DNA of 18,851 nucleotides, taken from the NCBI GenBank assembly GCA_003446015.1, contig DMBU01000140.1, positions 1 to 18,851 of the forward strand, in the 5' to 3' direction. A model generated the notes under the pieces. It was not told where the DNA came from, did no database searches, and saw nothing but the letters and a program-made list of their open reading frames with translations. How positions within the stretch are numbered: the stretch's first letter is position 1; each line of letters opens with the position of its first letter. This document shows positions 7,915-16,046 of this stretch, piece by piece. Position numbers and translations under genes: made by a program. This stretch comes from Bacteroidales bacterium (lineage in GTDB: Bacteria; Bacteroidota; Bacteroidia; Bacteroidales; UBA12077).

Positions 7915-7943
7915 TAATTTTTCCTCATAAAGTAATCTAACTA

Positions 7944-8561
7944 ATGCTTGTTATTAAATTTACCAATAGTATCTTTTCTTCCAATACATATTTAATTTAT
8001 AGAGAGGAAGAAAAAGATGTTTGGCTTATCGATCCTGGGGACAGTAGCCAAATATTTAAATGGCTCAAAATTAATGATAAAATAATAAAAGGGATATTGC
8101 TAACACATTATCATATTGATCACATTTATGGTGTAAATGATTTTTATGAAGAATATCCAGGATTAAAGATTTATGCATCCGAACAATCGTTAGTTGGATT
8201 ATTCTCTGAAAAATTAAATGGATCTTATTATATGGAAATGCCTTATGTTTTGACCTGTAAAAAGATTCAAATTGTAGATGCTAATTCTGAAATTAATTTG
8301 TTTGAGAATAATATCAAAGCATTAGTATTGTATACTCCAGGTCATAACAATGATTGTATTTCATTTGAAATTGGAAAGTATTTATTTACAGGAGATGCAT
8401 TAATTCCAGGAGTTAAAATACATACCAAGTCTAAATTAGGAGATAAATTATTAGCTCTTGAATCAATTGATAGAATTGTTAATCAGTATGCAAGAGATAC
8501 AATTATTTGCCCAGGTCATGGGTATATTTGTTTGCTGGGTGACCTAGTAATTGATAAATAG
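7944..8561 (+). CDS. Glyoxalase II-like MBL-fold metallo-hydrolase (possible thioesterase)
   Basis: A 205-residue metallo-beta-lactamase-fold protein with all expected metal ligands: 'THYHIDH' giving H55, H57, D59 and H60, then H134 in 'TPGHNND', D151 in 'FTGDAL' and H192 in 'CPGHG'. The set matches glyoxalase II-type hydrolases, which cleave thioesters. It is the last gene of the acyl-building cassette, 29 bases after the epimerase-like gene, so an editing or release thioesterase acting on acyl-ACP or acyl-CoA is a reasonable guess. No signal peptide is seen, so it should be cytoplasmic. The substrate is unknown. A real glutathione-dependent glyoxalase II role seems unlikely because the C-terminal glutathione-binding helices of that enzyme are missing at this length. 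Confidence 0.82.
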   Translation: MLVIKFTNSIFSSNTYLIYREEEKDVWLIDPGDSSQIFKWLKINDKIIKGILLTHYHIDHIYGVNDFYEEYPGLKIYASEQSLVGLFSEKLNGSYYMEMPYVLTCKKIQIVDANSEINLFENNIKALVLYTPGHNNDCISFEIGKYLFTGDALIPGVKIHTKSKLGDKLLALESIDRIVNQYARDTIICPGHGYICLLGDLVIDK

Positions 8562-8600
8562 TCATAAATAGAATAAATCAAAATACCAATAATATGATAT

Positions 8601-9551
8601 ATGTTTGAATCTCCAATTAAAATTCCGCCTTTAGTTAGTATTCTTTGCATTACATATAATCATGAACAATACATTTCACAGGCAATAGAAGGTTTTCTGA
8701 TACAGAAAACTAAATTCCCGATTGAAATTATTATTCATGACGATGCTTCTACAGATAATACTGCTATTATTATTCGGAGCTACGAAGAAAAATCCCCCAA
8801 TTTATTTTACAATATTTATCAGATCGAGAATCAATTTTCAAAAGGCGATGGAGATGTTGGAAAAATCGCATTTTCAGCAGCACGTGGCAAATACATAGCG
8901 CTTTGTGAAGGAGATGATTATTGGACAGACCCCTATAAATTGCAAAAGCAGGTGGATTTTTTGGAGGGGAATGATAATTATGGAATGACATATTCGAATG
9001 TTAGAATTTTTTATCAGGCACAGAATAAATTCTCTTATAAAAACTGGGCAGGTAAGGCAACAACATTTAATGAGCTAATAAATGGGAACACAATTACAAC
9101 AATGACAGCAGTTTTCAGAAAAAGCCTATATGAAAAATACGAATTGGATATCAACCCACAACAAAAAAATTGGTTAATGGGGGATTATCCACTTTGGCTT
9201 TATATTGCATTAAAGAGTAAAATATATTTTTTAGATGATGTTACTGGAGTTTACCGTATCCTTAATGAATCTTTAAGTCATTCAATTGACATAAAAAAAC
9301 GTGAAACATTTGTGAAAAGTTCAAATAGTATAAAACAATTTTTTCTTGATTTTGCTAAAATTTCATACACCAAAACAACAATAGAAGATAATTTGAATGC
9401 GAGTTTAGGAACAAATGCACTTCTGATGAATAATCGAAAACATGCCAAAAATTATTTTGATAAAATTGTGAAATTAAGCACAAAAAACCGAATAAAACTT
9501 TTAATAAGTTCATCAAGGATTTTATCTTTTTTATACAAGAAATTCAACTAA
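8601..9551 (+). CDS. Glycosyltransferase family 2
   Basis: A 316-residue GT-A-fold glycosyltransferase. It begins with 'PLVSILCITYNHEQYI', has the nucleotide-binding 'IIHDDASTDNT' (D47, D48) and the metal-binding 'CEGDDYWTDPYKL' (D105, D106), then a large C-terminal part with 'MGDYPLWLYIA', where the catalytic base normally lies. These enzymes transfer one sugar from a nucleotide donor to the lipid-linked repeat unit on the cytoplasmic face of the membrane. No membrane segment is evident. It starts 39 bases after the acyl cassette and leads the assembly part of the locus. Neither donor nor linkage can be read from the sequence. Confidence 0.9.
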   Translation: MFESPIKIPPLVSILCITYNHEQYISQAIEGFLIQKTKFPIEIIIHDDASTDNTAIIIRSYEEKSPNLFYNIYQIENQFSKGDGDVGKIAFSAARGKYIALCEGDDYWTDPYKLQKQVDFLEGNDNYGMTYSNVRIFYQAQNKFSYKNWAGKATTFNELINGNTITTMTAVFRKSLYEKYELDINPQQKNWLMGDYPLWLYIALKSKIYFLDDVTGVYRILNESLSHSIDIKKRETFVKSSNSIKQFFLDFAKISYTKTTIEDNLNASLGTNALLMNNRKHAKNYFDKIVKLSTKNRIKLLISSSRILSFLYKKFN

Positions 9552-9570
9552 GACTATGTTGTTAAAATAA

Positions 9571-10602
9571 ATGATTCCATACATTTTTCTCGCATTATTC
9601 TTATTAATACTAGCAATTTATTCTAGTATACTTAAAGAAAGGAACACCATAATTCTGGTGTTTCTATCATTATTTCTATTAGCCTTTTTTAGAGACTTAT
9701 CTGTCGGATCAGACTTTAATCATTATAAGGAGATTTTTTTAAAAACTGGAGATAATAATTTTAATAATAGATTAGAACTGGCATGGGCTCTAATTTATAG
9801 TATATTCTATAAAATTGCTAATTTTAGAATTTACGTTTTCTTTTACTACTTTATTTTATACATTTTCCTTTTAAAATTTATTTGGAAAGAAAGCTATTAT
9901 CCAATTTATGCTGTTTTATTTTATGTATTGCTTGGCTATTATTTTGAAACATATAATATAATGCGTCAAAGTTTTGCTGCTTTATTTGCTTTATTTTCTG
10001 TTAATTATATAATTAATAGAAAAATATTTTCATTCTCTCTTTTAATATTAGCTGGTTCTCTTTTTCATATTTCTTTGCTATTATTTTTTCCATTATATTT
10101 TATATTACCATGGATTTTTAATAAGAAAAAAATATTAGTTTTAGGATTGATTCTAACACTTATACTTGGTTTTTTTAGTAGGTCCATTTTGCTTAGTTTG
10201 ACCTCAAATTTCACTTTAATTGAGAGATACGAAGTGTATTTGACGGTGTTTAGGGATAATATTTCATTTATGGGAGCATTTATAAATATTGTTCATACTG
10301 CTATTGCAATTATTGCTGTGATTTATGTGAAAGATCAAAAAACGAAATACTACCTCACTCTAACTGTTATTGGAATTAGTTTAAATAATTTATTCTTTCA
10401 ATTCCAATGGTTATTTCGTTTATATAATCCATTGCTCATCATTTTCATTATAATAACATTACCCAATTTAATTAATGATATTAAAATTATAAACAATAAA
10501 AGGTTATTGATACTAATAATTGCAATTTATGGTCTTGGAATGTTTTATACTTTATTAAAAAATAATGCAAGTGGCGTTGTGCCTTATTATTTGTTTTTTT
10601 AA
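9571..10602 (+). CDS. wzy: EpsG-family/Wzy-like polysaccharide polymerase
   Basis: A 343-residue integral membrane protein with about 9-10 hydrophobic segments. The pattern of the EpsG family is visible: 'FRDLSVGSDFNHY' early (R41, G46, D48, Y52), 'YNIMRQSFA' (R132) and 'GSLFHISLLLFFP' (H166). Members of this family polymerise lipid-linked repeat units at the periplasmic face. Position among glycosyltransferases and the presence of a Wzx-type flippase support a Wzy role. It is one of the most AT-rich genes in the window (13 G/C in 60 bases at 9901-9960), which is usual for polymerase genes and consistent with lateral acquisition. Start ATG 9571 follows directly after a TAA in the same frame. 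Confidence 0.83.
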   Translation: MIPYIFLALFLLILAIYSSILKERNTIILVFLSLFLLAFFRDLSVGSDFNHYKEIFLKTGDNNFNNRLELAWALIYSIFYKIANFRIYVFFYYFILYIFLLKFIWKESYYPIYAVLFYVLLGYYFETYNIMRQSFAALFALFSVNYIINRKIFSFSLLILAGSLFHISLLLFFPLYFILPWIFNKKKILVLGLILTLILGFFSRSILLSLTSNFTLIERYEVYLTVFRDNISFMGAFINIVHTAIAIIAVIYVKDQKTKYYLTLTVIGISLNNLFFQFQWLFRLYNPLLIIFIIITLPNLINDIKIINNKRLLILIIAIYGLGMFYTLLKNNASGVVPYYLFF

Positions 10603-10615
10603 ATAGATTAGATTA

Positions 10616-11557
10616 ATGATCAAAAATAATCATAGAATTCTAATATTATTATCCACTTATAATGGAGAGGAATATTTGAAAGAGCAATTAGACAGTCTTG
10701 AATCTCAGGTAGGTGTTTATCTTAATTATCTAATTAGGGATGATGGATCAACAGATAACACAAAAAATATTCTAAATCAATTTGCCGAAGAAAAACCTAA
10801 TATTGAATTAATTTTTGGGGATAATATTGGAAGTGCAAATAGCTATAAAGAACTGTTAGTTATTTCCAAGAAATATCTTCATATAGTTGACTTTTTCTCT
10901 TTTTGCGATCAGGATGATATCTGGTTGAAAGATAAATTAATGATAGCAGCAAACCGCCTAGAAAAAATGCCTTTTGATACTCCTGCAATGTATTGCTCCA
11001 ACCTTACACTAATTGATGAAAATAAAGAAATCGGAGAGATGCATAAAGCAGGATTAGTTATATTTTCCAAAGGACGTTCTTTAGTAGAAAGTATATCTAC
11101 TGGATGTACAATGGTCTTTAATAAAAAAACTATCCAGATATTTAATAATAAGATTCCACAATATATTACCATTCATGATTTATGGATTTATCATATGTGT
11201 ATATTCTTGGGAGAAGTCTATTATGACCCTACTCCTAATATATTATATCGTCAACATAATAATAACGAAATAGGTGCCAAGCACAACTTCAATGCGCGTT
11301 GGAAGAGCCGGTTTAAATCAATTAAAACATTATCAAAACAACATTATAGAGAGTGGGAAGCCAAAGAACTATTAGAAATATATGATGAATACTTAAGTAA
11401 TAAAGATAAAGAATTAATTAAAACAGTTGCGTTTTATAGGCAAGACTTTAGAAAACGTTTAACACTCCTATGGCCAAGTAAACAAAGCGATATAAAAATG
11501 ACTAATTGGGAATTAAACTTTTGGCTTAAATTAAGAATAATTATTGGTAAAGTGTAA
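10616..11557 (+). CDS. Glycosyltransferase family 2, rhamnosyltransferase-like subgroup
   Basis: A 313-residue GT-A enzyme with 'ILLSTYNGEEYLKEQLDSL' at the start, 'IRDDGSTDNT' (D42, D43) and 'FCDQDDIWLKDKL' (D98, D100, D101). The 'STYNGxxYLxEQLxSL ... CDQDDIW' combination is typical of the O-antigen GT2 subgroup often annotated as rhamnosyltransferase or RfbF-like, though that name is not proof of the sugar used. It lies 13 bases after the polymerase gene and 20 before a GT-B glycosyltransferase, inside one apparent operon. It would add one residue of the repeat unit on the cytoplasmic face. Confidence 0.9.
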   Translation: MIKNNHRILILLSTYNGEEYLKEQLDSLESQVGVYLNYLIRDDGSTDNTKNILNQFAEEKPNIELIFGDNIGSANSYKELLVISKKYLHIVDFFSFCDQDDIWLKDKLMIAANRLEKMPFDTPAMYCSNLTLIDENKEIGEMHKAGLVIFSKGRSLVESISTGCTMVFNKKTIQIFNNKIPQYITIHDLWIYHMCIFLGEVYYDPTPNILYRQHNNNEIGAKHNFNARWKSRFKSIKTLSKQHYREWEAKELLEIYDEYLSNKDKELIKTVAFYRQDFRKRLTLLWPSKQSDIKMTNWELNFWLKLRIIIGKV

Positions 11558-11577
11558 AGGCACATGGCAACAAAAAA

Positions 11578-12714
11578 ATGAAATTAAAAGATAAAAAAAT
11601 TTCTGTTTATGCCCGAAGCGGTGAAATTGCCCCGGCAGGTTATTATCGGATACTCCAATATTTGAATAAAATGGGAACAATTGAATTAAAAGTCAGAGCA
11701 TTGCTCTCCGAAAGTCAATTTAAAAGATATCTTCAAATAGAAAAGAAAAATATATTTGTCAAATTGTTAGTCGAAATAATTACATATGTAATAATAACAA
11801 CAAGAGTTTCATATTTTCTAATTTGTGATATTTTTAGAAAACCCAATTTTATTGTTTTATCAAGGGTCTTTGTTCCTAGACTTACTCCTTTCTTTTTTCG
11901 TCCCATCATCAATAGCATACTCAAAAAATCGAAATTAATTTGGGATTTTGATGATCATATATTAGAAAACAAACAAATTACAAAATCGGAATTTATATTT
12001 TTATCAGAGAGAAGTTCAAAAATACTAGTTATTCATGATTATTTAAAGGCTCTTGTTACTCCTGAAAATCAGCATAAAGTCATTTTGCTTCCAACAACCG
12101 ATGGAGACATGCAAGGTTTAGATGATAGAGATGAAATTAAACGTAATCGGAGAATGCTTTTTGAAAAAGAAATACACTTAATTTGGGTAGCGACTTCTGG
12201 TAATTTACCTCATTTAAAAAGAATAATTCCAATTCTCGATGATACCGCAGGGAAAGTAGAAGAATTATATCATAAAAAATTGATTCTAAACATAGTGTGT
12301 AACCTACCTTTAAATGAAAAGGTAAAACATTTGGTTGTCAATAATATAAAATGGTCAAGAAATGCCGCTATTCAATCGATGGTTGAGTCCCATATTGGTA
12401 TAATGCCATTATCAGACACAACTTTTTCACAAGGCAAAGGAGGTTTTAAACTAATACAATATATGTCAATTGGGCTGCCTATTATAGCATCTGAGGTAGG
12501 CTTTAATATTGAGATAGTCGATGAGAATTCTGGCTTTCTAATAAATGATATAGACGATATGGAGATGTGGGAGACGAATATCCTCAAGTTGTCAAAAACC
12601 TGGGATATTTGGAATGATTTAAGTTTTGGCTCCTATCAGAGATGGAAGAATAATTTTTCTTTCGAAAATAATTATAAGATTTGGGAGCATTTATTAGAAG
12701 ATAATAAACAATAA
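11578..12714 (+). CDS. GT-B-fold glycosyltransferase (GT4-like)
   Basis: A 378-residue protein with two Rossmann-like halves. The N-terminal half has 'EIAPAGYYRILQYLN', a hydrophobic patch at about residues 62-85 and 'LIWDFDDHI' (120-128). The C-terminal half has 'HLIWVATSGNLPHL' and the donor-site segment 'GKGGFKLIQYMSIGLPIIA' (286-304) followed by 'NSGFLI'. This resembles GT4-type enzymes but lacks the classic EX7E motif, so family placement is weaker than for the GT4 at 14754. The hydrophobic patch may be a membrane contact rather than a true transmembrane helix. It probably adds a sugar to the lipid-linked repeat unit. Confidence 0.8.
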   Translation: MKLKDKKISVYARSGEIAPAGYYRILQYLNKMGTIELKVRALLSESQFKRYLQIEKKNIFVKLLVEIITYVIITTRVSYFLICDIFRKPNFIVLSRVFVPRLTPFFFRPIINSILKKSKLIWDFDDHILENKQITKSEFIFLSERSSKILVIHDYLKALVTPENQHKVILLPTTDGDMQGLDDRDEIKRNRRMLFEKEIHLIWVATSGNLPHLKRIIPILDDTAGKVEELYHKKLILNIVCNLPLNEKVKHLVVNNIKWSRNAAIQSMVESHIGIMPLSDTTFSQGKGGFKLIQYMSIGLPIIASEVGFNIEIVDENSGFLINDIDDMEMWETNILKLSKTWDIWNDLSFGSYQRWKNNFSFENNYKIWEHLLEDNKQ

Positions 12715-12725
12715 TTATTTGTTTT

Positions 12726-13799
12726 ATGAAAATAGCACTTTTAGGAGATACAGCTTTTTTTGGTAAAAACTCAATAAGTAATAATAAGGAAATATATAAC
12801 TATTTCAGTGAGGTAAAAAAACTACTCAGTCAATATGATTATGTGATAGCGAACCTTGAGACACCTTTTTCTGATGGAAGGGGTACTTATGGACATAAAT
12901 CAGCCTACATTTATTCTGAAATACAAAACATTAAGTTACTTAAATATTTGGGAATTAATGTTGTGGGTCTGGCAAATAATCATCTTTTTGATTATGGGCG
13001 TAAGTCTTATGAGCTTACAAAACAAATATTGAATGATAACAATATTCAATATTTTGGCATAGAGGGAAAACAAGTTTTTGTTCAAAAAGAGGAGAATAAA
13101 ATAGCGCTAAGCGCTTATTGTTGTTATTCAACTAATCCATTAGGATTAAGTTCCGATGGAGTTAATGAGCTGAATTATCCTGTAATTGAGAAAAATTTGA
13201 TAGAAAACACAAAGAATGAATATAATAATATATTAAGTATTCATGCTGGATCAGAACACATTAATTTCCCAAGCTCTGACCATTTAAAGTTCGCTAGAAA
13301 ATTATCTAAAATAGCTCCTTATGTATATTATGGGCATCATCCTCACGTATTACAGGGAATTGAATCAATAAATGATGCAATAATAGCATATAGCTTAGGT
13401 AACTTTTGTTTTGATGATGTATATACAAATAAATCTGATAAACCCCTCGTGAAGCAGACTGATAATAACAAAAGCTCAATAATTCTCGAATTAGAATATC
13501 AAAATAATAAACTTATCAGGTATAAGTCTATTCCAATTTATTCTGGAGCTGAAAAGATGGAAATTGGCTCTCAAGAGATAAGTGAAAATCTGTCTTTGTA
13601 TTCCTCGAAGTTGGAAATGAATGAAACGGAATACAATATGATGAGAAATAAATTATTAGTTTCGTTAGTACAGCATAGAAATGCGAAAAGAGATTTAAAA
13701 TGGTATTTGAATAGACTTAATTTAAGGACTTTATTTGTATTAAAAGATTTATATACAAATAAACAAAAATACAATGCAAGTCTTAAACGATTTTTATAA
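12726..13799 (+). CDS. CapA-family (PGA_cap) metallophosphatase-like protein
   Basis: The 357-residue product has the ordered motif set of the CapA/PGA_cap family: 'LGDTAFFG' (D8), 'ANLETPF' (N43, E45), 'LANNHLFDYG' (N84, N85, H86), 'IHAGSEH' (H173), 'GHHPHVLQG' (H204, H205, H207) and 'YSLGNFCFDD'. These match the metal-binding pattern of calcineurin-like phosphoesterases. CapA is best known from poly-gamma-glutamate capsule synthesis and export, but family members occur in polysaccharide loci with unknown roles. The usual membrane anchor is missing: the protein starts directly with the first beta strand, so it should be cytosolic. No CapB/CapC partners are present. It lies just before a TupA-like ATP-grasp gene, which suggests a shared job in modifying the glycan. 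Confidence 0.85.
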   Translation: MKIALLGDTAFFGKNSISNNKEIYNYFSEVKKLLSQYDYVIANLETPFSDGRGTYGHKSAYIYSEIQNIKLLKYLGINVVGLANNHLFDYGRKSYELTKQILNDNNIQYFGIEGKQVFVQKEENKIALSAYCCYSTNPLGLSSDGVNELNYPVIEKNLIENTKNEYNNILSIHAGSEHINFPSSDHLKFARKLSKIAPYVYYGHHPHVLQGIESINDAIIAYSLGNFCFDDVYTNKSDKPLVKQTDNNKSSIILELEYQNNKLIRYKSIPIYSGAEKMEIGSQEISENLSLYSSKLEMNETEYNMMRNKLLVSLVQHRNAKRDLKWYLNRLNLRTLFVLKDLYTNKQKYNASLKRFL

Positions 13800-13846
13800 T
13801 TTCAAAAAAAACAATATCACTCTTTAAAGTGAAGATTAAATAGAAT

Positions 13847-14752
13847 ATGAACTACAAAAAAATATTTAAGAGTCAAAAAGTTAGATTCATAATACTAAAA
13901 CTTTTTGATTTCGTTCCAGACAAGTTAATGATTGTTATTCAATACAAACTTTCAACAGGAAGGTGGCTTAAACTTAAAAAACCTATTAGATTCACTGAAA
14001 AGATACAATGGTATAAACTTAATTATCGCCATGATATACTCACAAAATGTTCTGATAAGTATAGTGTTAGAGAGTATGTGACTGCAAAAGGGCTCTCCAA
14101 TATCCTTATCCCTAATTATGGAGTTTATAACAATGTTAAAGAAATAAATTTTGAAAATTTACCAGATAAATTTGTTTTAAAAACGACAAATGGTAGTCAC
14201 ACAAACATATTATGTGCAGATAAAAGCAAATTAAATAGTGAATTAGCAAAAAAAACAATAAAAGGTTGGCTGTATAGCTGGACTAGTAAAATGGGGCGTG
14301 AGTGGGGATATTACAATATTAAACCAAGAATAATATGTGAAAAATTATTAGAGAAAGATTCAAATAACGATCTTATTGATTACAAATTTTTTTGTTTCAA
14401 TGGTAAACCATTTTGCCTTTATGTAATAGTTGATCGTTTTTTAGAAGATGGCATTAAACTTGGCATTTTTGACACAGAATTTAATCTAATGCCATACAGA
14501 AGATCAGATATTAGAGGAATAACAACGAATATTCCAAAACCAAATAATTTCAATAGAATGTTGGAAATTGCTAAAGTATTATCGAAAGATTTTCCTTTTG
14601 TAAGAGTTGATTTATATAATATTGAAGGTAGCATTTATTTTGGGGAATTAACATTTTATGATGGCAGTGGTTATAAAGGATATCTACCAGATGAGTTTGA
14701 TTTTATCTTAGGGGAAAAATTCACATTACCTATCATTCAAACTGAAAATTGA
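13847..14752 (+). CDS. TupA-like ATP-grasp protein
   Basis: A 301-residue protein matching the TupA-like ATP-grasp family, often mislabelled as a glycosyltransferase. The pattern 'RFTEKIQWYKLNYR' (48-61), 'CSDKYSVREYV', 'LPDKFVLKTTNGSH' (105-118), 'ICEKLL' (163-168), 'DYKFFCFNGKP' (178-188), 'FVRVDLYN' (251-258) and 'YFGELTFYDGSG' (264-275) is diagnostic; K108/K112 would contact ATP and D255/E267 the magnesium ions. TupA was named from teichuronopeptide biosynthesis in alkaliphilic Bacillus. ATP-grasp enzymes join a carboxylate to an amine through an acyl-phosphate, so the likely job is amide linkage of an amino acid to a sugar acid or the reverse. This is inference. It follows the CapA-like gene by 47 bases. 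Confidence 0.85.
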   Translation: MNYKKIFKSQKVRFIILKLFDFVPDKLMIVIQYKLSTGRWLKLKKPIRFTEKIQWYKLNYRHDILTKCSDKYSVREYVTAKGLSNILIPNYGVYNNVKEINFENLPDKFVLKTTNGSHTNILCADKSKLNSELAKKTIKGWLYSWTSKMGREWGYYNIKPRIICEKLLEKDSNNDLIDYKFFCFNGKPFCLYVIVDRFLEDGIKLGIFDTEFNLMPYRRSDIRGITTNIPKPNNFNRMLEIAKVLSKDFPFVRVDLYNIEGSIYFGELTFYDGSGYKGYLPDEFDFILGEKFTLPIIQTEN

Positions 14753-14753
14753 T

Positions 14754-15878
14754 TTGAAAAAAATATTTATTGTTGTAAACGTAGATTGGTTTTTCTTATC
14801 CCATCGTAAAGAGATTGCTTTAGCAGCAAAAAAAACAGGTTATGATGTAACCATTGTAACAAACAATACCGGAATGAAGCCGGCAATAGAAGGTCTGGGT
14901 TTAAAAGTGATTGATTTACCCATGAGTCGTTCCGGGAAAAACATCTTCGAAGAATTATCAACACTTAATTTTTTATATAAACTATATAAGAGAGAACAAC
15001 CGGATGTAATTCATCACGTTGGGTTGAAAACTATTTTATGGGGTACTTTTGCAGCCAAACTGGCTAAGATTAAGGGAATTGCGAATGCCGTCAGTGGATT
15101 AGGGATAATTTTTTCAGAAGAAAATAGTTCTATCTTATCAAAGATATTCATTCAGATTCTTCGATATTCACACCATCGCAACAATTTAGCTGTTATTTTT
15201 CAGAACGATGAAGATAAGACCCTGTTTCTAAGTAATCATATTATCAGAGAAGATCAGGCATTTATGATTAAGGGATCAGGAGTCGATTTAAATCAGTTTT
15301 GCTATACCCCGGAACCTGTTGATGGAAAAATAAAAGTCTTGCTTACTGCACGAATGATAGCGGAAAAAGGGATATTTTTTTTAGCAGAAGCTGCTAATCT
15401 ATTGAAGAGTGAATACAGAGATAAGGTTCAATTTTTGTTATGCGGTGGTATTGATGATAATCCAAATGCCATCAGAGAAGCTGATCTAAAAGCAGTTTGT
15501 GATGGGGAGTATGTTTCCTGGCTAGGATACAGAACGGATGTTTTAAATTTATTAAAATCATCTCATATTGTTGCATTTCCTTCCTATTACAAAGAAGGAT
15601 TGCCAAAATCGTTGATAGAAGGGACAGCCATTGGACGTCCAATAATAACTACCAATTCGATTGGTTGCAAAGAAACAGTAATTGAAGGCTACAATGGTTT
15701 TTTGATACCGATCAAAAATAGTAAAGTATTGGCAGAACGTTTAAAACAACTTTTTGACGATACACAATTAAGAATATCAATGGGGAAGAATTCAAGACTT
15801 CTGGCTGAAAAAGATTTTTCTATTGAAAATGTGATAACAAAGCATTTAGAAATATATAAGCAATTAACAACTAACTAG
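14754..15878 (+). CDS. Glycosyltransferase family 4, PglA/WbpU-like
   Basis: A 374-residue GT-B glycosyltransferase. The N-terminal half has 'VDWFFLSHRKEIA' and 'DVIHHVGLKTILWG'; the C-terminal half has 'KGSGVDLNQF' (173-182), donor-phosphate residues R200 and K205 in 'TARMIAEKGI', and the EX7E motif E281-E289 in 'YYKEGLPKSLIEG'. Full resemblance to PglA/WbpU/CapJ-type enzymes suggests transfer of an N-acetylhexosamine-type sugar to a lipid-linked HexNAc, perhaps the second step of the repeat unit. The start is a TTG one base after the preceding TGA; no ATG occurs until residue 41, inside the conserved domain. Base composition is richer in GC than the genes just upstream. The stop codon lies in the left arm of a hairpin. 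Confidence 0.9.
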   Translation: MKKIFIVVNVDWFFLSHRKEIALAAKKTGYDVTIVTNNTGMKPAIEGLGLKVIDLPMSRSGKNIFEELSTLNFLYKLYKREQPDVIHHVGLKTILWGTFAAKLAKIKGIANAVSGLGIIFSEENSSILSKIFIQILRYSHHRNNLAVIFQNDEDKTLFLSNHIIREDQAFMIKGSGVDLNQFCYTPEPVDGKIKVLLTARMIAEKGIFFLAEAANLLKSEYRDKVQFLLCGGIDDNPNAIREADLKAVCDGEYVSWLGYRTDVLNLLKSSHIVAFPSYYKEGLPKSLIEGTAIGRPIITTNSIGCKETVIEGYNGFLIPIKNSKVLAERLKQLFDDTQLRISMGKNSRLLAEKDFSIENVITKHLEIYKQLTTN

Positions 15879-15906
15879 GCAGTTATGAAAGTGCCTAGTT
15901 AGTTGT
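15867..15906 (+). terminator. Strong hairpin, probable transcription terminator
   Basis: A perfect 15-base inverted repeat pairs 15867-15881 with 15892-15906 around a 10-base loop (15882-15891). The GT4 stop codon (15876-15878) lies inside the left arm. The stem has a moderate GC content and only four T residues follow at 15911-15914, so it is not a textbook intrinsic terminator. It marks a likely end of the upstream operon, before a 168-base non-coding gap. Confidence 0.55.
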
Positions 15907-16046
15907 GCCGGTTTTATGGGATCCAGTTATAATATAATTTTTAGATAATGTGATTGGTTTAAAAAATATGAAGATCAGCACTGAAACTCTATTGAAAGAT
16001 GATTATTCGAAAATTATGAAAATTTATTTTTGCCGATAATAATTCA

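Noticed and set aside
12726..13799. Poly-gamma-glutamate capsule operon.
   Set aside because: Only the CapA-like gene is present; there is no CapB ligase or CapC, and the protein lacks a membrane anchor.
16025..16032. TATTTTTG, an exact TAnnTTTG -7 match just before the ligase gene.
   Set aside because: No TTG lies 17-23 bases upstream (the nearest is 30 bases away), so I do not call it a promoter, although one is expected in this gap.
15968..16039. Small ORF of 23 codons in the gap after the hairpin.
   Set aside because: No recognisable family, too short to judge, and its end is close to the next start; it may be chance in AT-rich DNA.
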